A stretch of 64,000 nucleotides of DNA from Paraburkholderia sejongensis (lineage in GTDB: Bacteria; Pseudomonadota; Gammaproteobacteria; Burkholderiales; Burkholderiaceae): positions 62,001 to 126,000 of the forward strand of contig NZ_JAJITD010000003.1 in the NCBI RefSeq assembly GCF_020880815.1, read 5' to 3'. Under the pieces are notes generated by a model. It saw only the letters and a list, made by a program, of their open reading frames with translations, searched no databases and was not told where the DNA came from. Made by a program: the position numbers and the translations under genes. Below, piece by piece: positions 45,537 through 53,892 of the stretch; the first letter of the stretch is position 1, and every line of letters begins with the position of its first letter.

Positions 45537-46018
45537 GGCGTCGACGACTCCGAGATACGCCCGGCGACGGGTAAATCCGGCCGGGCGCATCGCATCGTCG
45601 CGCATACCGCGTGCCGCGGACACGCGCGAAGCGCTTGGCCAGCGCCGCATGATAGGGGCGCACAAGGGGGGCGCAACGCGGAGCACGTCTGTCCGGGATA
45701 GGCATCCGTTCCAGATGCACGTCCAATCGCTGAAGCGCTGCCGAAATCGCGTACAGCAAACGATCGCGCTGCCGTTCGTTTGCCGCGAGATACGGACGCT
45801 GCAATACCTCGCACGCTCTTCTACACTGAAGGTGTTCCCTGACTGGACTCCGGGGAACCTCGTTCTCTAGAAGTATCGATGCGGTCATGTCGAGTGTCGA
45901 CTGACCGCTTTTTTTGCCGTGTTTTTGCCGTGTTTATGTTGCGGTCCCCGGCGCGGGCCGGCACCCGTAAACGACGAAGCGGGCGCGCAGTGACGCGCGC
46001 CCGCTTGCGAGCCAGGCG
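45537..46018. other. Stretch between ACT-like and YciE/F genes
   Basis: This 482-bp stretch carries open frames on both strands, but they are Arg-rich compositional frames without ribosome binding sites, so I call no gene beyond a possible N-terminal extension of the ACT-like protein. It includes a hairpin near 45977. Confidence 0.4.
45977..46006 (-). terminator. Hairpin downstream of yciE/F-like gene
   Basis: A perfect 12-bp inverted repeat, AAGCGGGCGCGC with its complement, and a 6-base loop begins 13 bp after the stop of the ferritin-like gene. On the minus strand it is followed by CGTCGTTT, only a weak T-tract. It is a likely terminator. Confidence 0.6.
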
Positions 46019-46519
46019 TTACTTCTGTTGCTTTGCCTTCTCGTTACCGGCCTTTTCGGCGAACTCGGAGAGCTTCAGGTCGGTGGCTTTTTCTTCCTCG
46101 AGCGTCGCCCTCAGCAGTTCGACCGCCTCCATCTGGCCGAGCTGCTTGCCGAGCGCGCACAGGCTACCGTATGAAGCGATTTCGTAATGCTCGACTTTTT
46201 GCGCGGCCGCCACGAGTCCGGCATCGAGCACCGGTCCCTTCTCCATTTCATCGATGAGTTCCGCCGCCTCTTCGATCAGGCCTTCCATTGCGACGCACTT
46301 CATTCTTTTCAGCTTGATACCGGTTTTTTCTACAACCTGATCGATACGCTCGACCTGGCCTTGCGTTTCTTCGAGGTGCGTCTTGAACGCGTCGGACAGC
46401 TGCGGATCCGATGCGGTTCGCGACAGCTTGGCGAGCGCGCGGGTGAGCTGTTTTTCCGCGCTGTAGATGTCGGAGAGCATGTGAACGAAAAGGTCGTCGA
46501 CCGTCTTGCGCTGAGTCAT
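46019..46519 (-). CDS. YciE/YciF-type ferritin-like protein (DUF892)
   Basis: A 166-residue all-helical protein. The DUF892 pattern is clear: VDDLFVHMLSDIYSAEKQL, then FKTHLEETQGQVERI, then AAQKVEHYEIASYGSL and LRATLEEEKATDLKL. Conserved Glu and His residues in these helices (E in YSAEKQ, E in HLEET, E-H in KVEHYE, E in LEEEK) form a diiron-type site. These cytoplasmic proteins are induced by osmotic and oxidative stress. GAGGAG lies 7 bases before the ATG. Confidence 0.9.
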   Translation of the reverse strand: MTQRKTVDDLFVHMLSDIYSAEKQLTRALAKLSRTASDPQLSDAFKTHLEETQGQVERIDQVVEKTGIKLKRMKCVAMEGLIEEAAELIDEMEKGPVLDAGLVAAAQKVEHYEIASYGSLCALGKQLGQMEAVELLRATLEEEKATDLKLSEFAEKAGNEKAKQQK

Positions 46520-46777
46520 GGTTCATCTCCTCGGGAAAAGTGTGAGAACGCTGTTGAGCAGATCGCGTGCCCCATCGCACCGATGCGCGCGCGTCGCGTG
46601 ACAGGCACGGCGGATGCGCGGCCCGGACATCGCCGCGAATGCTCGCTGTCGAGCCGCGGCGCCGTCCCATCCGGCCACGGAGACAGCGATGTAATAGACG
46701 CCCATTCCAGAAACGCCGGCTATCGGCGATCCGCAACAGGAATCGCTGCAATCCAACCCATTCAATCAGGGAACGAA

Positions 46778-46999
46778 ATGACCGAATCCCGCTCGACCAC
46801 GGGCGAACGCCCGCTCAATCCGTATATCGACGTGCAAAAGGCGCTCAAAGGCGCGTCGTATCCAGCCGACAAGAACAGCCTGATCGAGACCGCGCAGGCG
46901 AACGGCGCCGATGAAGAAACGATGCGTCGCTTGCAGGGCCTGCCGGACCAGCAGTATCAAAGCCCCGCGGACGTTTCGAAAGGCGTCGGCAACGAATAG
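46778..46999 (+). CDS. DUF2795 domain protein
   Basis: A 73-residue hydrophilic protein. PYIDVQKALKGASYPADKNS followed by ETMRRLQGLPDQQYQSP matches DUF2795, where residues around YPADK and LP(D)xxY are conserved. Its function is unknown; such small proteins commonly sit among general-stress genes. The start at 46778 has AGGGAA upstream. It faces the cio operon convergently. Confidence 0.8.
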   Translation: MTESRSTTGERPLNPYIDVQKALKGASYPADKNSLIETAQANGADEETMRRLQGLPDQQYQSPADVSKGVGNE

Positions 47000-47038
47000 C
47001 GTTCCGACTCCCGCAGGACCCGCCGCCGGGTGCGTGGC

Positions 47039-47146
47039 CTAGTGCGTAGCCGCATGCAGCAGCAACTTCAACAGGCCGGCCACGGTCGCGACCGCAACCA
47101 CGCCGGCCAGCCACAATCCGCCGAACCATGCGAGGCGGCGCCACAT
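47039..47146 (-). CDS. DUF2474 small subunit of the bd-type oxidase (CydX-like)
   Basis: A 35-residue single-helix membrane protein: MWRRLAWFGGLWLAGVV, then VATVAGLLKLLLHAATH. Its start is one base after the cioB stop, and the WRR N-terminus with a single helix matches DUF2474. Such tiny proteins follow cydB or cioB in many Proteobacteria and stabilise the oxidase, as CydX does in E. coli. It is too short for most gene finders. Confidence 0.8.
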   Translation of the reverse strand: MWRRLAWFGGLWLAGVVAVATVAGLLKLLLHAATH

Positions 47147-47147
47147 C

Positions 47148-48164
47148 TCAGTGGTACCCCTCGCCCGCGCGCATTTTTCCCTTGAACACCGAATAGCCGT
47201 ACACGGTGTAGGCGATGATCATCGACACCGTGATCGCGGCGCCGACCAGCAGGAATAGCAGGCTCGCGTGCGGCGCGGCGGCATCGCGGAACGAAATCGA
47301 CGGCGGCACCAGGTACGGATAGAGACTGATCAGCAGTCCCACGTAACACAGCACGAAGATGCCGTACGAGAACAGCAGCGGCGCGAGATGACGTCGTGCG
47401 GACAGGCTGCGGAAAAAGCCGAACGCGAGCAGCGCGACGAGGACCGGCACCCATGCGGTGAACAGCAGATCGGGCCAGCGGAACCAGCGCGCGGACAGCG
47501 AGTTTTTCAGCATCGGGGTCCACAGACTGACGATCACGATCAGCGCGAGCACTGTCACCGCCATCGCGCGCGCGTGCCGGCGGCAACGCTCGTGCAGGCC
47601 GCCCTCGGTGCGCCAGATCAGCCAGCACGAGCCGAGCAGCGTGTAACCGGCCATCACCGCGAGACCGCACAATACGGTAAAGCCGGTCAACCAGTCCCAC
47701 CAGCCGCCCACGTATGAATAGCCGGACACCTGAATGCCTTGCAGCAGTCCGCCGAGCACGAGGCCCTGGCAGAGCGCGGCGAGCGCCGAGCCGCCGCAGA
47801 ACGCGAGGTCCCACCACGCGCGGCCGCGTCCGATCGCGCGGAAGCGGAATTCGAACGCGACACCGCGAAACACCAGCGCGAGCAGCATTGCGATGACCGG
47901 CGGATACAGCGCCGGCATGATCACGCCGTAAGCGAGCGGGAACACCGCGAACAGTCCGCCGCCGCCGAGGACCAGCCACGTCTCGTTGCCGTCCCACACC
48001 GGCGCGATCGAATTGACCATGACGTCGCGATCGTCGCGCCGATGCTCGACCACGAAGAGGATGCCCACGCCCAGATCGAAGCCGTCGAGCAGCACGTACG
48101 CGAGTACCGCGAACGCGAGGATCGCGGCCCATACCATCGCGAGATCAAAGATTCCGGTCGTCAT
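47148..48164 (-). CDS. cioB: Cyanide-insensitive-type bd ubiquinol oxidase subunit II
   Basis: A 338-residue membrane protein with eight or nine helices of the CydB/CioB family: VLLDGFDLGVGIL near the N-terminus, APVWDGNETWLVLGGGGLFAVFP (seen in the parts WDGNETW and LGGGGLF), and FRGVAFEFRF. It forms the heterodimer with subunit I and transfers electrons from ubiquinol to oxygen. Its start overlaps subunit I by 20 bp. Confidence 0.92.
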   Translation of the reverse strand: MTTGIFDLAMVWAAILAFAVLAYVLLDGFDLGVGILFVVEHRRDDRDVMVNSIAPVWDGNETWLVLGGGGLFAVFPLAYGVIMPALYPPVIAMLLALVFRGVAFEFRFRAIGRGRAWWDLAFCGGSALAALCQGLVLGGLLQGIQVSGYSYVGGWWDWLTGFTVLCGLAVMAGYTLLGSCWLIWRTEGGLHERCRRHARAMAVTVLALIVIVSLWTPMLKNSLSARWFRWPDLLFTAWVPVLVALLAFGFFRSLSARRHLAPLLFSYGIFVLCYVGLLISLYPYLVPPSISFRDAAAPHASLLFLLVGAAITVSMIIAYTVYGYSVFKGKMRAGEGYH

Positions 48165-49575
48165 CGGTGGCCTCTGCTGGATTGGACGAACCCGCTTGCT
48201 GTTGCGCGGGGCCGGGGGTGATGCCGGCGCTGCGATGCGGTTTGGTCTTCGCCGGTCCCGGTGTTTCCAGCGTGGGCCGCACCGCCATCAGCCGGAACAG
48301 GAATACGACCGCCGCGCCGAACACGATCGCATAGACGATGCCGAAACTCGCGAGCGAGACCGCGACTCCAGGCGCCGCGATCGGCGACACGCTGTCTGCG
48401 GTGCGCAGCAGACCGTAGACGGTATACGGCTGACGGCCGACCTCGGTGACGGTCCAGCCGCACAGCAGCGCGATCAGCCCGGCCGGTCCCATCGCGACCA
48501 GCAGGTGATGCAGCCAGCGCGCGCTGTAGAGCGTTTTGCGCCAGCGCAGCAGGAGACTCGTCAGGCCGAGCAGCGTCATCAGGATGCCGAGCCCGACCAT
48601 CACGCGAAACGCCCAGAACACCACCGGCGAGAACGGCCGCTCGTCGCGCGGGAACGATTTGAGTCCGGCAATCGAGCCGCTCCACGTGTGCGTGAGAACG
48701 AGCGCGCCCAGGTGCGGAATCTCAACCGCGTAATCGGTCGTCTCCGTGCGCATGTTCGGCATCCCGAACAGAATCAGCGGCTGGCCGGGGCGCGCGGTCC
48801 AGTCGCCTTCGAGCGCGGCGATTTTCGCGGGCTGATGCTTCAGCGTGTTGATCCCGTGCGCGTCGCCGACCAGCATCTGCACCGGCGCGACGATGCAGGC
48901 CATCCACAGCGCCATCGACGCCATCAGCCGCGCGCATTCGTTGCGCGGCTCGCGCAACAGATGCCATGCGCCGACCGCGCCGACCACGAACGCAACACTT
49001 AAATACGCGGCCAGCACCATATGCGCGAGCCGGAACGGAAACGACGGATTGAAAATAATGCGCGACCAGTCGGCCGGGAAGAAGCGGCCCTCGACGATCG
49101 TATAGCCCTGCGGCGTCTGCATCCACGAATTGACCGCGAGGATCCAGAACGCGCTCGTCAGCGTGCCGAGCGCGACCAGCAGTGTGGCGACAAAGTGCAG
49201 ACGCGGGCCGACCCGTTTCATCCCGAACAGCATGACGCCGAGAAATCCCGATTCGAGAAAGAACGCGGTCAGCACCTCGTAGCCCATCAGCGGGCCGACC
49301 ACCGGGCCCGCGCGAAACGCGAAGCCGGCCCAGTTGGTGCCGAATTCGTACGACATCACGAGGCCCGAAACCACGCCGATGCCGAACACGACCGCGAAGA
49401 TCGTCAGCCAGTAGCGGTAAACCGCGAGAAACACCGGCCTTTTTGTGGCGAGCCACGCGCCTTCGAGCACCGCGAGATAGCTCGCGAGGCCGATCGACAT
49501 CGCCGGGAAGATGATGTGAAACGCAATCGTGAAGCCGAATTGCGCGCGGGCGAGGGTGACGGCGGTAACGGGCAT
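48145..49575 (-). CDS. cioA: Cyanide-insensitive-type bd ubiquinol oxidase subunit I
   Basis: A 476-residue membrane protein. LARAQFGFTIAFHIIFPAMS contains H20, the heme ligand near the N-terminus; RLAHMVLAAYL carries another heme histidine. GRQPYTVYG, typical of the CydA/CioA C-terminal half, is present. The short quinol-binding Q loop places it with the CIO/bd-II group rather than the long-loop E. coli CydA. Such oxidases have high oxygen affinity, or resist cyanide and NO. The start at 49575 was chosen from the conserved N-terminus; the ribosome binding site is weak. Confidence 0.92.
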   Translation of the reverse strand: MPVTAVTLARAQFGFTIAFHIIFPAMSIGLASYLAVLEGAWLATKRPVFLAVYRYWLTIFAVVFGIGVVSGLVMSYEFGTNWAGFAFRAGPVVGPLMGYEVLTAFFLESGFLGVMLFGMKRVGPRLHFVATLLVALGTLTSAFWILAVNSWMQTPQGYTIVEGRFFPADWSRIIFNPSFPFRLAHMVLAAYLSVAFVVGAVGAWHLLREPRNECARLMASMALWMACIVAPVQMLVGDAHGINTLKHQPAKIAALEGDWTARPGQPLILFGMPNMRTETTDYAVEIPHLGALVLTHTWSGSIAGLKSFPRDERPFSPVVFWAFRVMVGLGILMTLLGLTSLLLRWRKTLYSARWLHHLLVAMGPAGLIALLCGWTVTEVGRQPYTVYGLLRTADSVSPIAAPGVAVSLASFGIVYAIVFGAAVVFLFRLMAVRPTLETPGPAKTKPHRSAGITPGPAQQQAGSSNPAEATDDDRNL

Positions 49576-49694
49576 CGACGTCGTGGCACCAGGTGACGCG
49601 CATCCGCGAAGCGGAAATACGCGGTGCCGCGCGGTGGCGGCGGTTATGCCTGCCTCGCGCGGCGGGGTGCGCAAGCTGGCAAGCATGCAGGCGA

Positions 49695-49759
49695 GCAAGC
49701 GTCATACCGTTTGAACGCGTTGCGCGGTATAGCGCTTGCTCGAGCGCGGTATGACTTGC
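49695..49759. promoter_or_regulatory. Three copies of a CGGTAT-(R)GCGCTTGC-like repeat
   Basis: Copy 1 (49695-49710, inverted) reads ACGGTATGACGCTTGC on the minus strand. Copy 2 (49724-49739) reads GCGGTATAGCGCTTGC, and copy 3 (49746-49759) reads GCGGTATGACTTGC. Copies 2 and 3 start 22 bp apart, about two helical turns. They lie between the divergent cioA and small gene starts, where operators are expected. The binding protein is unknown. Confidence 0.6.
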
Positions 49760-49773
49760 CTTCAGGAGCCGTG

Positions 49774-50079
49774 ATGAAAGACACCACCAACGCCTCGGAC
49801 ACCCCGCGCGAGCCGCGGGACCAGCGCGCCGATCGTCAGGATGACGAAGCGCGGCAGAGCGGCACCGAACCATCCGGCAACGCCGAACCTGCCGAACCTG
49901 CCGAACAAGCGAAGCCGCGCGCTCCGGGTGGCAACAAGCTGAACGACGTCGCCGAACAGGACGTCGACAAGCTCGTGCCGCGCGATCGCGACGAAACGAA
50001 GCTGCACGATCACTCTCTCGGCAACGCCGACGAACGCGACCAACCGGATGCAGCCGGCAATCTGCCGGGACCGCTGTAG
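49774..50079 (+). CDS. Small hydrophilic, probably disordered protein
   Basis: A 101-residue protein dominated by Asp, Glu, Arg, Pro, Ala and Asn, including a PAEPAEPAEQ run and a C-terminal region KLVPRDRDETKLHDHSLGNA. It has no hydrophobic core, so it is likely intrinsically disordered and may be a desiccation/osmotic-type protectant. No family was recognised. GGAG lies 6 bases before the ATG at 49774. It is followed after 61 bp by the HAD-ATPase gene. Confidence 0.6.
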   Translation: MKDTTNASDTPREPRDQRADRQDDEARQSGTEPSGNAEPAEPAEQAKPRAPGGNKLNDVAEQDVDKLVPRDRDETKLHDHSLGNADERDQPDAAGNLPGPL

Positions 50080-50140
50080 TCGCACGTTCAACCGCGCAAC
50101 CGCAACCCGCCAACCGCAACCCCAACGCGAAGGATCCGCC

Positions 50141-52003
50141 ATGCGCTTTTTCGCCCTCGCGACCGATTACGACAACACGCTCGCAACCGACGGCCAGGTC
50201 GCCGAGTCGACCTGGGCGGCGCTCGAACGGCTGCGCGCGTCCGGCCGTCACGCGATTCTGGTGAGCGGCCGCGAACTCGACGACCTGCTCACCATCTGCC
50301 CGCGGCTCGAACTGTTTTCGCGTGTGGTCGCGGAAAACGGCGGCGTGCTGTATTGCCCGGACGACGGTTCGCGGCGGCTACTCGCGCCGGCGCCGCCCGA
50401 GAGTTTCGTCGCCGAATTGCGGCGCCGCGCGCCGCGTGCGTACAGCATCAGCGAGACGCTGGTCGCGACCGTGAAGCCGCATGAGCATGTCGCGCTCGAC
50501 GTGATTCGCGACCTCGGCCTCGAACTACAGATCGTCTTTAACGGCGACGCGGTGATGATCGTCGCGCCGGGCGTGTCGAAGGCGAGCGGGCTCGGCGCGG
50601 CGCTCGCCGATCTCGAACTGTCGGCGCTGAACGTGGTGGGGATCGGCGACGCCGAGAACGATCACGCGCTGCTGCGCGCGTGCGGGGTCGCGGTCGCGGT
50701 CGCGAACGCGCTGCCGGAGCTGAAGAAGCACGCCGACTACGTCACGCATGCGGCGGCGGGCGCGGGTGTCGCGGAACTGGTCGACGCGCTGCTCGCCGAC
50801 GATCTGCGCAGCGTGGCCGACGCGTCGCCGCGCAACCGCGTGCTGCTCGGCACGCGGCGCGATGCGCACGCGCCGGCGACCGGCGCAGCCGCAACCAGCA
50901 TCGCCGCCGCCGGCGAAGCAAAGGAGCCCGAACTAGCGTGGCTGCCCACGTACGGCACGGTCGCGTTGCTGGTCGGCTCGTCCGGTTGCGGCAAGTCGAC
51001 CGCGACCGCCGGGCTGCTGGAGCGGCTCGGCGCGGCGGGCTGTCAGCTGTGCATCGTCGATCCCGAGGGCGACTACGGCAGCGACGACGACACGATTGCG
51101 ATCGGCGATGCGCGCAGCGCGCCGTCGCTTGAGGAAGCGGTTCAACTGCTCACCCGTCCTGGCCGGGCGGCGGTCGCGGTCAATCTGCTGCGCGTGCCGG
51201 CGTCCGACCGGCCGGCGTTCTGCGCGAACCTGCTGCTGCAGGTGCAGCGTCTGCGTACCCGTACCGGGCGCCCGCATTGGCTGGTGTTCGAAGAGGCGCA
51301 CCATCTGTTCCCGGCGGTGTGGGCGGGCGCCAACCAGGCGCTGCCTGACGTGCTCGAAACCGCACTCGTCGTCACGGTCACACCCGAACAGCTTGCACCC
51401 GCGCTGTTGCGCCAGGTCGGCACCGTGCTCGCGATGGGCGAGGACGCCGGCGCGGCGTTGCAGCGCTTCGCGGCGGCGAGCGGTCAGGCGCCGCCACCGT
51501 CGAGCGGGAATGACCCGCCGCTCGCGAAGGGCGACGCATTGTGGTGGCGGGTCGGCGCCGCCGAGCCACCGCAACTCGTACGGCTCGAACCGGGGCGCAA
51601 GGAAAAGCGCCGGCATCGCCGCAAATACGCGGAGGGACTGCTGATTCCCGAGCGCAGTTTCTATTTTCGCGGCGAGCACAACGCGCTGAATCTGCGCGCG
51701 CACAACCTCGTGCTGTTCATCGAAATCGCCGAAGGAGTGGACCCGGATACGTGGCAATTCCATCGACGACGCGGCGACTACTCGCGCTGGTTCGAACAGG
51801 AAATCGGCGATGCGGAACTCGCCGCCGACGCGCGCACGATCGAGCAGGACGATTCGCTCGATGCCGCTGAGAGCCTCGCGCGGATCCGCGCCGCGATTCA
51901 CGAGCGCTATACGCAGCCGGAAAATCCGTCGCTGCCCGCCGTGCTGACAGGCGCGCCGGACGAGCCGCAGTCGCAAGCGCCGCCGCTCGATTCGGCGGAG
52001 TGA
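50141..52003 (+). CDS. HAD phosphatase fused to P-loop ATPase, unknown function
   Basis: A 620-residue cytoplasmic protein. The N-terminal HAD-IIB-type phosphatase (about 1-225) has the nucleophile motif ATDYDNTLA (D9, D11) and the late motif GIGDAENDHALL. An ATPase domain follows, with Walker A VGSSGCGKST (278-287) and a Walker B-type LVFEEAHHLF (381-390), recalling HerA/DUF87-like ATPases. The C-terminal domain (about 500-610) reads ERSFYFRGEHNALNLRAHNL, then GDYSRWFEQEIGDAELA. The architecture is conserved in some Proteobacteria, to my knowledge without assigned function. It could couple sugar-phosphate hydrolysis to ATP-driven remodelling, but that is speculation. AGGA precedes the ATG at 50141. 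Confidence 0.75.
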   Translation: MRFFALATDYDNTLATDGQVAESTWAALERLRASGRHAILVSGRELDDLLTICPRLELFSRVVAENGGVLYCPDDGSRRLLAPAPPESFVAELRRRAPRAYSISETLVATVKPHEHVALDVIRDLGLELQIVFNGDAVMIVAPGVSKASGLGAALADLELSALNVVGIGDAENDHALLRACGVAVAVANALPELKKHADYVTHAAAGAGVAELVDALLADDLRSVADASPRNRVLLGTRRDAHAPATGAAATSIAAAGEAKEPELAWLPTYGTVALLVGSSGCGKSTATAGLLERLGAAGCQLCIVDPEGDYGSDDDTIAIGDARSAPSLEEAVQLLTRPGRAAVAVNLLRVPASDRPAFCANLLLQVQRLRTRTGRPHWLVFEEAHHLFPAVWAGANQALPDVLETALVVTVTPEQLAPALLRQVGTVLAMGEDAGAALQRFAAASGQAPPPSSGNDPPLAKGDALWWRVGAAEPPQLVRLEPGRKEKRRHRRKYAEGLLIPERSFYFRGEHNALNLRAHNLVLFIEIAEGVDPDTWQFHRRRGDYSRWFEQEIGDAELAADARTIEQDDSLDAAESLARIRAAIHERYTQPENPSLPAVLTGAPDEPQSQAPPLDSAE

Positions 52004-52142
52004 AATCCGCAGCGAAATTCACAGTGAAATCCGCAGTGCTCGCCGCGCATCGGAACAGCGCGAACAACGCAGCGACCAGGCACACGCAATGCGCAACCGA
52101 TGCCAAAAGCCGGCCACCGATGCAGCCGGCAAGGAGACGACG

Positions 52143-52427
52143 ATGCGTGTACAAACAATCGAAATGGCCGACTACCTGTTGACGTCGACCGTCATCAGAG
52201 ATTCTGAGGGCGCGTTCCAGTGGGTCGTGCTGGTGTCGGAGCGCTGCGGCGAGCGTCGCGCGCTGTTCGAACGGCGCGGTAGCTGCGGGCGGATGTCGTG
52301 GGGCGACGCGCTCGACCTTGCGGCTCAGGCCGCGCACAGCGTCGCGTTGGAACTGGCCAGCATGCGCGTCCTGCCGGCGGCCAGGTCCACGCCAGCCAAC
52401 CAGAGTCCAGGCAGAGTCAGCCGCTAA
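52143..52427 (+). CDS. Hypothetical protein
   Basis: A 94-residue protein. MRVQTIEMADYLLTSTVIRD begins it, with beta-rich middle (FQWVVLVSERC) and a helical end (LDLAAQAAHSVALELASM). No domain was recognised. GGAG lies 6 bases before the ATG at 52143. Between the HAD-ATPase stop and this gene, the sequence contains two direct repeats of GTGAAATCCGCAG. Confidence 0.55.
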   Translation: MRVQTIEMADYLLTSTVIRDSEGAFQWVVLVSERCGERRALFERRGSCGRMSWGDALDLAAQAAHSVALELASMRVLPAARSTPANQSPGRVSR

Positions 52428-52529
52428 AGCGCGAACCCGTCGGACGGCAAACCATTGTGATCCCCGGGCACGCCGCCTGCTAACCCCTGCGCTGGACTCG
52501 CAAAAAACAAATCGACCATGGGGCGCGAC

Positions 52530-52760
52530 ATGTTTCATCACAAGCTGGAAAACGAACTCCGGCACCTGGAGAAGGTGCTGCCGCACGCCGGCCACGGCCC
52601 GTTCCCGCATGCTTACTGGCGCGATCGCATCGCTGCGCTCACCGGCGTCGAGTCCAATGCGCTCTACCGCTCGCGCGTCGCGCGCCTGGAAGAATTGCTC
52701 GCCGCCATGGAAAAAAAGGCACGCTCGCGCTCGGCGATACCGCGCGAGCGAGCCGCATAA
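52530..52760 (+). CDS. Hypothetical protein, helical
   Basis: A 76-residue basic, helical protein rich in His and Arg (FHHKLENELRHLEKVL, then YRSRVARLEELLAAMEKKARSR). A coiled-coil character is possible. The ATG at 52530 has GGGG at an acceptable distance; an in-frame ATG at 52518 lacks a ribosome binding site. No family was recognised. Confidence 0.55.
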   Translation: MFHHKLENELRHLEKVLPHAGHGPFPHAYWRDRIAALTGVESNALYRSRVARLEELLAAMEKKARSRSAIPRERAA

Positions 52761-52842
52761 GCGGGCACTTCGCGGCGCCGCCGGCCGCGGGAGCGGCCGG
52801 GGCCTTTCGGCGTGAAGCAGAGCGTACGCAAGCGCACGCGGT

Positions 52843-53454
52843 TCAATCGTCAGCCCGCTCGTCCCAGCGCCGCGAGCGCGCCGCGCGGCGCGACCTCGGC
52901 AGACACTGGCGCAACGCGAGCAGCAGCGTCGAGCCGATCAGCAGCGTCGCGATCGGAAACGTGCCGGCAGTAGTGAGCGCGATTTCCTTCGGTCGCTCGC
53001 CGAGCAATTGCAGCCGGCGCCGCGTCATCTGTGCGCCGAGCGCCTGCAGCTCGCTCTGCAGCACGCGCTCCGCGTCGGGCAGCAGGATCGTTTCCTCGTC
53101 CGCGACGTGGTGCACGACCTCGCGTATCAACTGATGAAAGAGTCCGTCGTACGCGGCGTTCTCAGGGCCCATCGCGCGCAACTTCGCGATCGTCGCGCGC
53201 ATTTCGTCGTGTTCGGGACGGCTTTTCGCGAGCGTCTCGTCGTGGCCGAGCGCGCGGTCCAACGCCGGATAGAAAATTTCCTCCTCCAGTTGAGCGTGAA
53301 TTTCGAGCGCGGCGCACACGCCGTTGACGATCGCGCGTTTGCGCCACCACGGCGTCGACGCGTGGTAACGATGAGACGCGGCCAGCACGTGCATATGATC
53401 CAGGCGGATCATTGCGGTGATCGACGGCGATGCCGATGAGACGTTCTCGGGCAT
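52843..53454 (-). CDS. Hemerythrin-domain protein with C-terminal membrane helix
   Basis: A 203-residue protein. The hemerythrin-like fold (about 12-140) supplies an iron site through LDHMHVLAASH, HAQLEEEIFYPAL, RPEHDEMRATI and REVVHHVADEE, each with the expected His or Glu. A C-terminal segment (about 160-180, GTFPIATLLIGSTLLLAL) probably anchors it in the inner membrane. It may bind oxygen, NO or iron. AAGGAGAA precedes the ATG at 53454. Confidence 0.85.
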   Translation of the reverse strand: MPENVSSASPSITAMIRLDHMHVLAASHRYHASTPWWRKRAIVNGVCAALEIHAQLEEEIFYPALDRALGHDETLAKSRPEHDEMRATIAKLRAMGPENAAYDGLFHQLIREVVHHVADEETILLPDAERVLQSELQALGAQMTRRRLQLLGERPKEIALTTAGTFPIATLLIGSTLLLALRQCLPRSRRAARSRRWDERADD

Positions 53455-53892
53455 GGCGGTTCTCCTTGAAAGCGGCTGCGCGCGCCGACCGTGGCGGTCG
53501 CGCGTCGCGCGTTCGCGCGCGGCTGTCCCGCATTCGGCATGCCCGGCGGATGCCGGCGGGGGGGCCGGCTGCATCCCGCCAGATCGCGCGGCGGTCCACG
53601 CGCGGGCGATCGGCACCCGCCGCGATGCACGGGCGCCGCCAGTGGCTTCGCAGGAGCGCGCTGAACCTGGCGGACAGAAGTAGGCCGGCGCCGAGGCGCC
53701 GGCCTACGCATCGCGAAGCGCGAACCCGCCGCGCGTGCCGAGCTAAAAAGTAAAAAGCGTTCGGCGACCCGCATGTGTCGCGCGCCGTCCAATTACCGCT
53801 TGGCTTCGTCGCGCTACGGCGCGGCGCGACCGAGGAACCGCGTGCCCGTCTCCGGCAGCTGTTCGACCAGCCACTTCGCCATCTCCAGGCGA
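53455..53892. other. Gap between hemerythrin and Mn-catalase genes
   Basis: This 438-bp gap holds the hemerythrin promoter and the 3' region of the catalase. It contains a strong hairpin at 53680-53707 and, on the minus strand, T-rich tracts (TTTTTACTTTTT near 53745-53756). A 22-codon minus-strand frame just after the catalase gene (ATG at about 53884) has GGAG immediately against the ATG, too close for normal initiation, so I do not call it. Confidence 0.5.
53680..53707 (-). terminator. Strong hairpin downstream of Mn-catalase gene
   Basis: GTAGGCCGGCGCC and its exact complement form a 13-bp stem separated by two bases. Read on the minus strand it follows the catalase gene by about 190 bp and is followed by TTCTGTCC. 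It is the likely end of the catalase transcript. Confidence 0.55.

Noticed and set aside
45181..45888. 235-codon minus-strand frame overlapping the ACT-like gene
   Set aside because: Its sequence is Arg-rich with no ribosome binding site, whereas the overlapping short frame has a structured protein pattern.
43955..46778. A common alternative-sigma promoter for the stress genes
   Set aside because: Upstream regions of the CsbD, DUF4142, YciE/F and DUF2795 genes were compared by eye and no shared spaced motif was found.
53819..53887. 22-codon minus-strand frame just after the Mn-catalase gene
   Set aside because: GGAG abuts the ATG, no family similarity is recognisable, and it may be chance.
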